Source: DASZIT01 sp963819695 (GTDB lineage Bacteria > Actinomycetota > Acidimicrobiia > Acidimicrobiales > RAAP-2). From it: a stretch of DNA of 64,000 nt. Both the position numbers and the translations under genes were made by a program. Shown here one piece after another: positions 41,568 to 50,386 of the stretch (positions within the stretch are counted from its first letter, which is position 1; each line of letters starts with the position of its first letter). Below the pieces are notes generated by a model. That model saw only the letters and a program-made list of their open reading frames with translations, ran no database searches and was not told where the DNA came from. The stretch spans positions 62,001 through 126,000 of the forward strand of contig CAWFXD010000001.1 in NCBI GenBank assembly GCA_963819695.1. The letters run 5' to 3'.

Positions 41568-42407
41568 ATGAGCGACGACCAGCCACCCCCGGAGGAGCCT
41601 CCCGAGGCTGAGCCCCCGGCCACCATCACCCCCAACCCCCACCACCCGCTGACCTTGGCGGTGGACGTCGGCGGGACCGGGCTCAAGGCCTCGGTGCTCG
41701 ACGCCGACGGGGCCATGGTCGCCGACCGGGTCAAGGTGCCCACCCCCTACCCGATCCCGCCGGAAAAGTTGGTGACCACCCTGAGCAAGCTGGTGGCACC
41801 GCTGCCCAAGGCCGAACGGGCGTCGGTGGGGTTTCCGGGAATGGTCCGGGCCGGCCTGGTGCTCTCCGCCCCTCACTTCTCGTGCAAAGGCGGTCCGGGC
41901 AGCCCGGTGGACGACGAGCTGGCCGCGCTGTGGTCGAACTTCGACCTGACCAGCGCCCTCACCCAGGCGTTCGGCCTGCCCACCAGGGTGGCCAACGATG
42001 CCGATGTCCAGGGCGCCGCGGTGGTCAGCGGCAACGGCCTCGAGTTCGTCATGACCCTGGGGACCGGGTTCGGATCCGGCCTCTTCTACGAGGGTCGGTT
42101 GATGCCCCACCTGGAGATCGCCCATCAGCCGTTCCGGAAGGGCGAGACCTACAACGACCAGATCGGGGAGGCCGCCCGCAAGGAGATCGGCGAGGAGCGC
42201 TGGAGGGGTCGGGTGCAGAAGGCGATCAAGAACATGCGGGCCCTGATGTTCTTCGACCACCTGTACATCGGCGGTGGGAATTCCCGGCGGCTGGTCCGGG
42301 ACGACCTCGGTGACGACGTCACCATCGTCGACAACTCCGCCGGGATCCTGGGGGGCATCAAGCTATGGGAGACCGATCACGTGGGGGTGAACGAGACCGA
42401 CAAGTAG
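41568..42407 (+). CDS. ppgK: polyphosphate glucokinase (ROK family)
   Basis: This is a 279-residue ROK-family sugar kinase. Motifs: phosphate loop LAVDVGGTGLKASVLDADG, SVGFPGMVRAG, the catalytic Asp in VANDADVQGAA, TLGTGFGSGLFYEG, and EIAHQPFRKGETYND. The last block and the lack of the ROK CxCGxxGC zinc motif are features of actinobacterial PpgK, which phosphorylates glucose from inorganic polyphosphate (or ATP). A Pro/Glu-rich N-terminal extension of ~25 residues is present. It is divergent from the amidase. Confidence 0.9.
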   Translation: MSDDQPPPEEPPEAEPPATITPNPHHPLTLAVDVGGTGLKASVLDADGAMVADRVKVPTPYPIPPEKLVTTLSKLVAPLPKAERASVGFPGMVRAGLVLSAPHFSCKGGPGSPVDDELAALWSNFDLTSALTQAFGLPTRVANDADVQGAAVVSGNGLEFVMTLGTGFGSGLFYEGRLMPHLEIAHQPFRKGETYNDQIGEAARKEIGEERWRGRVQKAIKNMRALMFFDHLYIGGGNSRRLVRDDLGDDVTIVDNSAGILGGIKLWETDHVGVNETDK

Positions 42408-42473
42408 ACAACCGGCGCGCTGGGGCTGGCCATTGAGCGGACCCTCGGCGGAGGGCGGCACGAGAGGCAGGCA

Positions 42474-42839
42474 ATGGGACTCATGGCAAACGTGGAACTC
42501 GTGCTCGACTGCGCCGAGCCAACCAGGCTCGCGAAGTTCTGGCGCGAGGCGCTCGACTATCGCGTCCACTTCACCGATGCGAATCTGGCGGTGCTGGTTC
42601 CCAAAGACGGGATGGCCTCGCCGCTTCTCCTTCAGGGCGTACCCGAACCCAAAGCCGGCAAGAACCGCATGCACCTCGACATAGTGGTCGACGACATCGA
42701 ACCCGAGATCCACCGGCTGCAGGAGCTCGGCGCTCATCGCATCGACGAAGGCGTGCAGAGCTTCGGGGGAACCCGGTGGGTCCGAATGTCGGACCCCGAG
42801 CAGAACGAGTTCTGCGTATCCACCGGCGTCGAATGGTAG
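42474..42839 (+). CDS. VOC/glyoxalase-like protein
   Basis: This is a 121-residue single-domain vicinal-oxygen-chelate protein: VELVLDCAEPTRLAKFWREA, VLVPKDGMASPLLLQGVPEP, NRMHLDIVVDDIEPEIHRLQ, and the terminal VRMSDPEQNEFCVST, the classical actinobacterial glyoxalase-like layout. It lacks a well-defined full metal triad, and its substrate is unknown. ATG 42483 is an alternative start. It stands between ppgK and the convergent CHAD gene. Confidence 0.85.
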   Translation: MGLMANVELVLDCAEPTRLAKFWREALDYRVHFTDANLAVLVPKDGMASPLLLQGVPEPKAGKNRMHLDIVVDDIEPEIHRLQELGAHRIDEGVQSFGGTRWVRMSDPEQNEFCVSTGVEW

Positions 42840-42854
42840 AGGTGAGCGGCAGGC

Positions 42855-43817
42855 CTATCCCTGCCACTTCCGCCAGCGTCGCTCGACGTCCTTGAGGTCG
42901 TTCTTCCATCCCCGCCGGGTGACCACGGCCGCCGCCCGTTGCACGACCATCAGGCTTTCGGTGGATCGAGCCAGCTCGGGATGGCTGTCGGCCACCGCCT
43001 GCAGCCATTCGACCGAGTGGGTGGCGTCGAGCAGGTCACCCAGCTTGCCCTGGAGCTTCTCGGCGGCCCGGGCGGTGCGCTGGGCCGGATCTCCGGAGAC
43101 GACGGCCACCGTCTCGGAACCGTAGCGAAGACCCTTCAGCCGGATGCGCAACTTGTGCAGGTTCTGGATGGACGAGTCCTTCCTGGCCGTTCGACCGGCT
43201 CCCCGCACATCCAGCCAGGCCCGGTGCAGAAGGGTCGGCATCAGCTCGACGGCCGGCCGCCCGGCTTTGTCGGTGAACTGCGGGATGTCCCGCAACATCC
43301 GCACCTGGTCCACCAGTTGGGCATGGCGGTCGCCGCTCCGGGCCACCCCGACCCGGGCGCGGGCTCCGGCGATCGACTGGTCGACGATGTCCACGATCGG
43401 CTTCAGCTCCGACTCGTCCAGCAGCACCGGGCCGTTGACGGTCAGCATGTCCCGGAGCACATAGAGATCTCTCGACTCCCCGAGGCAGCGCGAATACCAC
43501 GACAGCTCGGCTCGGAGGGCGGTGCTCCAGCCGGGGTCGACCGCCAGTCGAAAGGTGCGGAGGTTGGAACGGATCCGGCGCATGGCCACCCGGCTCTGGT
43601 GCACCCGGTCGGTTTCGTCGGTGCGGCGCCTCGGCGGTGCGAAGGTCGACATCGCGCCGTTGGCCGCAGCCGAGGCGGGACTCGCCCCGGCCTGATCGGC
43701 CGGATCGACCAGGTTGCCGGACGTCCCGATGTCGTTGAGCAGAAAGTTGCGGGCCGAGTTGGCCAACACCAGATGGAGCACCTCGCCCGAGGTCGGACTG
43801 GTCATCTCGGTCGTCAT
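42855..43817 (-). CDS. CHAD-domain protein
   Basis: This is a 320-residue protein with the helical CHAD domain, marked by repeated His/Arg/Lys signatures: DRVHQSRVAMRRIRSNLRTF near the N-terminus and NLHKLRIRLKGLRYGSETV in the second half. CHAD domains bind inorganic polyphosphate and localise to polyP granules. The start at ATG 43817 has GGAGAGG seven bases upstream. It is on the opposite strand close to ppgK, which fits a polyphosphate context. Confidence 0.9.
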   Translation of the reverse strand: MTTEMTSPTSGEVLHLVLANSARNFLLNDIGTSGNLVDPADQAGASPASAAANGAMSTFAPPRRRTDETDRVHQSRVAMRRIRSNLRTFRLAVDPGWSTALRAELSWYSRCLGESRDLYVLRDMLTVNGPVLLDESELKPIVDIVDQSIAGARARVGVARSGDRHAQLVDQVRMLRDIPQFTDKAGRPAVELMPTLLHRAWLDVRGAGRTARKDSSIQNLHKLRIRLKGLRYGSETVAVVSGDPAQRTARAAEKLQGKLGDLLDATHSVEWLQAVADSHPELARSTESLMVVQRAAAVVTRRGWKNDLKDVERRWRKWQG

Positions 43818-43899
43818 GCGAAGGCCTCTCCGTTGGTGCTTCGAGGATGGACCGGCAGACAGGTTGGGCCGAACCGAATCCAGACTAGGGCGTCGCGCG

Positions 43900-43905
43900 T
43901 AGGGT
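43900..43905 (+). promoter_or_regulatory. -10 element of a leaderless promoter
   Basis: TAGGGT followed by 6 nt and ATG 43912, the same geometry as at ppgK. No ribosome-binding site precedes the ATG. Confidence 0.55.
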
Positions 43906-43911
43906 GGCACG

Positions 43912-44856
<945 letters not shown>

Positions 44857-44859
44857 TGG

Positions 44860-46059
44860 CTAGGAGGCGACGATGATCGACGATCCGTGGCCGAACAGGC
44901 CCTGATTGGCGGTGATGCCGACCCGGGCCCCTTCCACCTGGCGTCCAGCGGCCTGGCCCCGAAGCTGCCAGACCAGCTCGCACACCTGGGCGATGGCCTG
45001 GGCCGGGATGGCCTCGCCGAAGCAGGAGAGCCCGCCACTGGGGTTGACCGGCACCCGGCCCCCGATGGTGGTGTCCCCGTCACGGAGCAGCCGCTCGGCC
45101 TCGCCCTCTTTGCACAACCCGATGTCCTCGTACCAGTCGAGCTCGAGCGCCGACGACAGGTCGTAGACCTCGGCCAGGTTGATGTCCTCGGGGCCGATGC
45201 CGGCCTCCTCGTAGGCAGCCTGGGCCACTGACTGTTTGAAGGTCGGGCCCGGGGTGGACACGGTGGCGGCGGAGTCGGTGGAGAAGTTGGGCATCTCGAT
45301 CACCGTCTGGGGATAGCGGGGCGTCACCGTCGACACCGCATCGATGGTGACGATCGGGTTGGATCCGGCGTGACGGCGGGCGAACTCCAGGCTGGTCAGG
45401 ACCAGCGCCGCCCCGCCGTCGGAGGTGGCGCAGATCTCCAGCAGCCGGAGCGGGTCGGCCACCATCGGGGAGGCGAGCACCTCGTCGATGGTCACCTCTT
45501 TGCGGTAGCGGGCGTTGGGGTTCTCCAGACCGTGGCGGGCGTTCTTCACCTTCACCGCCGCGAAGTCGGCCTCGGTGGCTCCGAACAGCTCCATCCGCCG
45601 CCGGGCGTAGAGGGCGAAGTAGGTGGGATTGGTCGCGCCCAGCAGATGGAACCGCAACCAGTCGGGGTCGTCCTTGCGGTCGCCGCCGACCGGGGCGAAG
45701 AAACCCTTGGGGGTGGTGTCGGCCCCGACCACCAGGGCGACGTCGCAGAGCCCGGCCAGGATCTGGGCCCGGGCGTTGCTCACCGCCTGGGCGCCGGAGG
45801 CGCAGGCGGCGTAGGACGACGAGACCCGGGCGCCGGTCCAACCCAGGGCCTGGGCAAAGGTGGCGCCGGCGATGAAGCCGGGATAGCCGTTACGGATGGT
45901 GTCGGCGCCGGACACGTACTGCACGTCGGTCCAGGGCAGGCCGGCATCCGAAAGGGCGTCCCCGGCGGCGGCCAGGCCGTACTCCACGAAATTGCGTCCC
46001 CACTTGCCCCACGGGTGCATGCCCGCGCCCATCACCGCGACCCGCTTGTCGTCAGGCAC
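44860..46059 (-). CDS. thiolase/lipid-transfer protein with intact active-site Cys
   Basis: This is a 399-residue thiolase-like protein (start GTG 46059, overlapping the DUF35 stop by 8 nt). The nucleophile region is SSSYAACASGAQAVSNARAQ, retaining the Cys (CASG), and the C-terminal blocks are VNPSGGLSCFGEAIPAQAI and TANQGLFGHGSS. Unlike the protein at 3893-5053 it can in principle perform thiolytic cleavage. With its DUF35 partner and the CaiB-type transferase upstream, a BbsAB-like role in degrading a substituted acyl-CoA is reasonable but unproven. Confidence 0.87.
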   Translation of the reverse strand: MPDDKRVAVMGAGMHPWGKWGRNFVEYGLAAAGDALSDAGLPWTDVQYVSGADTIRNGYPGFIAGATFAQALGWTGARVSSSYAACASGAQAVSNARAQILAGLCDVALVVGADTTPKGFFAPVGGDRKDDPDWLRFHLLGATNPTYFALYARRRMELFGATEADFAAVKVKNARHGLENPNARYRKEVTIDEVLASPMVADPLRLLEICATSDGGAALVLTSLEFARRHAGSNPIVTIDAVSTVTPRYPQTVIEMPNFSTDSAATVSTPGPTFKQSVAQAAYEEAGIGPEDINLAEVYDLSSALELDWYEDIGLCKEGEAERLLRDGDTTIGGRVPVNPSGGLSCFGEAIPAQAIAQVCELVWQLRGQAAGRQVEGARVGITANQGLFGHGSSIIVAS

Positions 46060-46540
46060 CGGCCACCTCCCCGGCTCCGGTCGCCCCCGCAGTGGTCGCG
46101 GCGGTCGAGGTCGGCCGCCACTTCCACACCAGGTACTCGTTGTCGTCGTCTTCGTAGAGGGTGTCCAGCACGATCTCCACTTCGGTCCCGACGGCCAGGT
46201 CATCGACGGTGATCCCGTCCACCACCTGGCCCATCACCACCATCTGCTCGGCGGCCAGCTCGACGGCGGCGATCGAGAAGGGCAGGTAGGGGTCGGCGGC
46301 CACATACGGCTTGGGCGGCTGGTAGCAGGCGTCGGTGTAGGACCAGACGGTGCCGGTGCGGCTCAGCTCGGTCTCGGCGAACTCGGTGCTCCGGCACTCC
46401 GGGTTGCGGCAGAAGAAGGTCTCCTTGGGGAAGGCGAAGGTCCCGCAGGAGGTGCACTTGCTCCCGAGCAGGGCAGGGGCAGCGTCGTCGAGGGTGAACC
46501 AACCGTCGACGGCAGGGACCCGGGTCTTGGGTGAGGGCAT
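46052..46540 (-). CDS. DUF35 OB-fold / zinc-ribbon partner protein
   Basis: This is a 162-residue protein with a zinc ribbon (KCTSCGTFAFPKETFFCRNPEC, a CxxC then CxxxxC) at residues ~29-50, and an OB-fold with GTVWSYTDACYQPP and PFSIAAVELAAEQM. It carries an Ala/Gly/Thr-rich tail of ~20 residues absent from the DUF35 protein at 5050. It is translationally coupled to the thiolase and lies 52 nt after the CaiB-like gene. Confidence 0.88.
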   Translation of the reverse strand: MPSPKTRVPAVDGWFTLDDAAPALLGSKCTSCGTFAFPKETFFCRNPECRSTEFAETELSRTGTVWSYTDACYQPPKPYVAADPYLPFSIAAVELAAEQMVVMGQVVDGITVDDLAVGTEVEIVLDTLYEDDDNEYLVWKWRPTSTAATTAGATGAGEVAGA

Positions 46541-46592
46541 GGCCGAAATCCTAACGCCCCGTCAGATTCGGGGTCTGGAGCCGGGTCGACCC

Positions 46593-47837
46593 TCAGGATT
46601 TGGGTCCGCCGAGCCCTCCCCGGCTCCGAGACTCGGCGATCCGGTCGTCATCCCATCCCAGGACGTCGCGCACCACCTCGTCGGTGTGCTGGCCGACGGT
46701 CGGTGCCTTGGCGGGGGTGGGCAGCTCCTCGTCGACGAACTTCAGCGGGGTGGGCAACTGGTCGGCTCCGAGCCGGCTGGCCGGGATCCAGTGGAACCGG
46801 TCCTCGAACTGGGGATCCTCGGCGATGGTCTGCGGGGTGTTCACCGGGCCGACCGGGAAGTTGGCTGTCACGCCGAAGTCGATCCACTCCTCCGCCGTCC
46901 TGGTCGAGAAGATGGCCTTCAACTCCGTACGCAGCTCGGTGTTGTTCCGGGCATGATCGGCGTACTTGGACCCCGGCCAGCGCTCGAACAGGTCGGCCCG
47001 CCCGACCGCCTCGCAGAAGTTCTTCCAGAACGCCTGCTCGGAGGCCATGAACAAGATGTACCGGTTGTCCTTGGCCTCGTAGACCTGGTAGCGGACACCC
47101 TCGATCATCCCGGCGGTGCCCGGGGCCCGACGCTCGTAGTTGTCGGCCTTGTTCCCGGTGACTTCGGACTCCGGGCGCTCATAGGCGCGCCAGGTCTCGC
47201 TCCGGTACCAGTCCATGGCCGCGGCCGCGTCCGACTGGGCGACCTCGAGGAACGATCCCTCCCCGGTCTCCCGGGCCCGGATCACCGCGGCCAGGATGCC
47301 CAGCGCCCCGAACAGCGGGCCGGCGTGGATGCCCATCGAGGCGTGCTCGGGGAGATAGGCGAACCCCTGGTCGTTGACCTGGGGGGAGACGATGCCGGCC
47401 CAGGTGTCGAAGGCGACCCCGTGGGCGGGGAGGTTCTGGTACGGACCGGTCATCCCGTAGCCGGAGATGGTACAGAACACGATCTTGGGGTTGACCTTCC
47501 GGAGGTCGTCGTATCCCACCCCCCGCCGGGCGAGCCCGCCCGGGCGCATGGCCTCCACCACCACGTCGGCGGTCTTGGCCAACTCCTTGAAGGTGGCGAC
47601 GTCCTCCTCTTGGCGGAGATCCATCACGATGCTGCGCTTGCCCCGGTTGATGTGGAGGTGCATCAGGGACACCCCCTCGACGATGGGCCAGGTCATCTCG
47701 CGGATGTAGTCGCCGTTGGGCGGCTCCACCTTGATGACCTCGGCACCCAGGTCGACCAGGGGCATGGTGATGGCGGCCGGCCCCAGGGCGGAGCATTCGA
47801 TGACCCGGATACCCGAGAGCGGTGCGGCGGCGGCCAT
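46593..47837 (-). CDS. CaiB/BaiF family III CoA-transferase
   Basis: This is a 414-residue CoA-transferase: N-terminal GIRVIECSALGPAAITMPLV, DLGAEVIKVEPPNGDYIR, RGKRSIVMDL and the catalytic Asp in EVAQSDAAAAMDW, with the C-terminal PVGPVNTPQTIAEDPQF. It moves CoA between carboxylic acids. ATG 47837 is preceded by GGAGG five bases upstream; the in-frame extension to 47960 is not supported. It probably activates the substrate of the downstream DUF35-thiolase pair. Confidence 0.92.
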   Translation of the reverse strand: MAAAAPLSGIRVIECSALGPAAITMPLVDLGAEVIKVEPPNGDYIREMTWPIVEGVSLMHLHINRGKRSIVMDLRQEEDVATFKELAKTADVVVEAMRPGGLARRGVGYDDLRKVNPKIVFCTISGYGMTGPYQNLPAHGVAFDTWAGIVSPQVNDQGFAYLPEHASMGIHAGPLFGALGILAAVIRARETGEGSFLEVAQSDAAAAMDWYRSETWRAYERPESEVTGNKADNYERRAPGTAGMIEGVRYQVYEAKDNRYILFMASEQAFWKNFCEAVGRADLFERWPGSKYADHARNNTELRTELKAIFSTRTAEEWIDFGVTANFPVGPVNTPQTIAEDPQFEDRFHWIPASRLGADQLPTPLKFVDEELPTPAKAPTVGQHTDEVVRDVLGWDDDRIAESRSRGGLGGPKS

Positions 47838-47977
47838 GCGGTCCTCCAAGGAACAAGAGATTTGCGACGTGCGGCCGCGAAGCCTATCCGAGGCCGACGA
47901 TCGGTCCCGGTTGCCGATCAGGTAGACCTGGTCATCGTCATCCCATTCGCCCGGCCGCAAAGAGAGAGGGGAGAGCC

Positions 47978-48946
47978 ATGAAAGCAGCCGTCTACTACGA
48001 GAACGGTGGTCCCGACGTGTTCCGCTACGAGGAGGTGCCGGATCCGACCATCGGACCCGAGGACGTCCTGATCCGGGTCGAAGCCGTGAGCATCGAGGGC
48101 GGTGACACCCTCAACCGCCTCCAGGGCGCGCTCACCAGCACCCCGCACATCGTCGGCTACCAGTGTGCGGGGCCGGTGCTGGCCGTCGGTGACAGCGTCA
48201 CCGGGATCGCCATCGGTGACCGGGTGGTGACCACCGGCCTGAACGGCTCCCACGCCGAGCTGCGGGTCACCGGCCAATCGTTCTGCTGGGTCATCCCGGA
48301 GGGGCTGTCGACCGAGGAGGCGGCCTGCGTGCCGGTACCCTTCGGGACCGCCCATGACTGCCTCTTCGAGTTCGGCCGCCTGCAATCCGGCCAGACGGCG
48401 CTCATTCACGCCGGGGCCAGCGGCGTCGGTATTGCGGCCATCCAGTTGGCCAAGCGAGCCGGTGCCCAGGTGCTCGCCACCGCGTCGAGTGACGAGCGGC
48501 TCTCCCGTCTGGGTGAGCTCGGGCTCGATCACGGAATCAACTACGCCGCGGTCGACTTTGCCGAGGCGGTGCGAGAGCTCACCGGCGGTCGGGGAGCCGA
48601 CGTCATCGTGGATTCGATCGGGGGCTCGACGCTCCAGAAGAGCCTGCAGTGCCTGGCCTACCGGGGCCGGTGCATGACCTTCGGGGATGCGGGTCGGGAA
48701 ACCCCGTCCACGTTGGACATCTCGACCATGCGGGCGCAAAACCAGAGCCTGGTCGGGTACTTCCTGGGTGCGGAGCTGTTCCTCAGCCCCCGCCCCCACG
48801 CCATGATCGCCGGGTTGCTCGACGACATCGCCTCCGGTGAGCTCCGGGTCGTCATCGACCGACGCTTCTCGCTGGAGGAGGCCGGTGAAGCCCATGCCTA
48901 CATAGAAAGCCGCCGGGCGTTCGGGCGCGTACTCCTGGTTCCGTGA
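47978..48946 (+). CDS. NADPH:quinone reductase-like MDR protein
   Basis: This is a 322-residue zinc-free MDR protein: MKAAVYYENGGPDVFRYEEV start, HIVGYQCAGPVLAVG, IHAGASGVGIAAIQLAKRAG cofactor motif, and GGRGADVIVDSIGG. ATG 47978 follows AGAGAGGGGAGAG. It is divergent from the CaiB operon (140 nt apart) and about 120 nt before tRNA-Arg. It differs clearly from the paralogue at 43912, so the two are not a recent duplication. Confidence 0.9.
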   Translation: MKAAVYYENGGPDVFRYEEVPDPTIGPEDVLIRVEAVSIEGGDTLNRLQGALTSTPHIVGYQCAGPVLAVGDSVTGIAIGDRVVTTGLNGSHAELRVTGQSFCWVIPEGLSTEEAACVPVPFGTAHDCLFEFGRLQSGQTALIHAGASGVGIAAIQLAKRAGAQVLATASSDERLSRLGELGLDHGINYAAVDFAEAVRELTGGRGADVIVDSIGGSTLQKSLQCLAYRGRCMTFGDAGRETPSTLDISTMRAQNQSLVGYFLGAELFLSPRPHAMIAGLLDDIASGELRVVIDRRFSLEEAGEAHAYIESRRAFGRVLLVP

Positions 48947-49021
48947 TTTGGTGGTACCGCCGAACGTGCGGTCGATGGTGACTGCAGATCTGGCTCGAGG
49001 AGATTGACCGACCGGACCCGA

Positions 49022-49027
49022 TATGAT
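49022..49027 (+). promoter_or_regulatory. -10 element of the tRNA-Arg promoter
   Basis: TATGAT, close to the sigma-70-type consensus, lies 39 nt before the mature 5' end. The nearest TTGACC (49004) is only 12 nt away, too close to be the matching -35, so only the -10 is claimed. Confidence 0.45.
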
Positions 49028-49066
49028 GGCCCGCTGTCCCGGTTGGCAACCTGATCAGGACGACCA

Positions 49067-49140
49067 GCGCTCGTAGCTCAACGGATTAGAGCATCTGACT
49101 ACGGATCAGAAGGTTGCAGGTTCGAATCCTGCCGAGCGCG
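49067..49140 (+). tRNA. tRNA-Arg (ACG), CCA not encoded
   Basis: Acceptor GCGCTCG/CGAGCGC with discriminator G; D arm AGCTCAACGGATTAGAGC; anticodon stem TCTGA/TCAGA with loop CTACGGA (anticodon ACG, presumably deaminated to ICG); T arm GCAGGTTCGAATCCTGC. The bases after the discriminator are CCG, so CCA is not encoded. Confidence 0.95.
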
Positions 49141-49384
49141 CCGAGGGAGCCACCGCCATCCAAGAGACGCACCAAATGGGTCCACGGTGGCAAGAGGGTC
49201 ACCGGCGCTCCGTCCGCCAGGTCGGTGATGCCGGACTGCCGATTCTCGTACCTGTCTCACCGGGACGGTGCCACGATTTCGGGCGACTTCAAGATACCGG
49301 TAGAGGGTTTGCCGACTGAACCCGGCGCGATAACCGCAATCCACGAGTGGCCGCCGTGGCATGGCGCCGAACCAGGCCGATTCG

Positions 49385-50221
49385 TCAGCGAAGCGCCTGG
49401 GTGGCGGCGACCAGAGCGTCTTCCTGCTGCCAGTTTGTCTGGAAGTGACGATTCGGATCGTTCATCTGGTTGTAGTACCACCAGAACAGGTAGATGCCGA
49501 GCGAGAAGACCGTGGCCACGATGCGGCCGGCGTAGTTGTTCTGGGCCTTCACCCGGGCCGGGTCTGGTGCGGGCACGGCCTGCCCGAAGCTCCCGAAGAT
49601 GACCGACAGCTCGTACTCGACGCCAACCTCGGAATAATCGTGTTTAACGAGGTCTTGGTCCAAGAGCACGAAGGCAACGATTTCGCTGATGCCGCGAGCG
49701 ACGATCGCGAACACCAGCCAAATGGCGGGATCGCGAAAGTCCCCCATCATGCGTCGAAGCGTCACCATGTGGCCCTCGGCCCGCTGGAACGACGGCGTCA
49801 GCTCTTCCTGGAGTCCGCGGCGTCCGGCCTCCTCCCAGGCGAAGAGCAGCGTCGCAGTGAAAAGCTCGACACGGCGCGCATTGTGGTCACGCATGCGGCG
49901 GACCAACTGGTAGAAGACGTAGAAGCTGTAGATCCCGAGGGTGAGGACAGTCCAGCCCAGTGCTGTCCAGTAGTCGAAGATGTAGTCAGTCTCGACGCGG
50001 TGGCGCCAGGCGGCCTGCACACGGTCGATGGCCGGCATCGGCGGTAGCCCGGGCAGAGGGGCAACGCCCGGTGCGGGGGGAACCGGAGGGTACTGAGGAG
50101 GAGGGCCGGCGGGCGGAGGGGGCGCAGGGGGAGGTGGTCTCGCTGCGGATTCGGGTGGGTACCATTTGCCATCCGAAGCCTGCCACCATCCCGGGCCCTG
50201 CGAAGTATCGCTCACGGTCAT
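49385..50221 (-). CDS. membrane protein with DUF2510-like N-terminus and DUF4234-like core
   Basis: This is a 278-residue protein. The N-terminus GPGWWQASDGKWYPPES is the DUF2510-type Trp/Gly motif of actinobacterial membrane proteins, followed by a Pro-rich linker (about residues 25-60). The core has four hydrophobic segments: DYWTALGWTVLTLGIYSFYV, IWLVFAIVARGISEIVAFVL, a weaker one, and IVATVFSLGIYLFWWYYNQM. The repeated LG-I-Y-F/W-Y pattern resembles DUF4234. Function unknown. ATG 50221 follows GGGGGAA; the longer start at 50230 is less likely. The 244 nt between it and tRNA-Arg hold no convincing gene. Confidence 0.7.
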   Translation of the reverse strand: MTVSDTSQGPGWWQASDGKWYPPESAARPPPPAPPPPAGPPPQYPPVPPAPGVAPLPGLPPMPAIDRVQAAWRHRVETDYIFDYWTALGWTVLTLGIYSFYVFYQLVRRMRDHNARRVELFTATLLFAWEEAGRRGLQEELTPSFQRAEGHMVTLRRMMGDFRDPAIWLVFAIVARGISEIVAFVLLDQDLVKHDYSEVGVEYELSVIFGSFGQAVPAPDPARVKAQNNYAGRIVATVFSLGIYLFWWYYNQMNDPNRHFQTNWQQEDALVAATQALR

Positions 50222-50386
50222 TTCCCCCACTCAGATGACGTAACCGTAGCCACATGCCTGTCGGCGTGCTTGGTGCCGCGGAAGCGGAGATGCCCAGCGG
50301 ACGGCGGGCGAATACCGGACGGGGTGGATGGGTGTTGCACATGCCGTAGCGGCCAGCCCCAAATGTCGCCTCTCCGTGGCTGCTGT

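Noticed and set aside
49004..49027. TTGACC and TATGAT as a complete tRNA-Arg promoter
   Set aside because: The spacer would be only 12 nt; just the -10 is retained.
49099..49362. 87-codon minus-strand ORF ending RQDSNLQPSDP
   Set aside because: The C-terminal peptide is the well-known translation of the antisense of a tRNA; no ribosome site or family match. Only its HTH-like part is kept as a weak finding.
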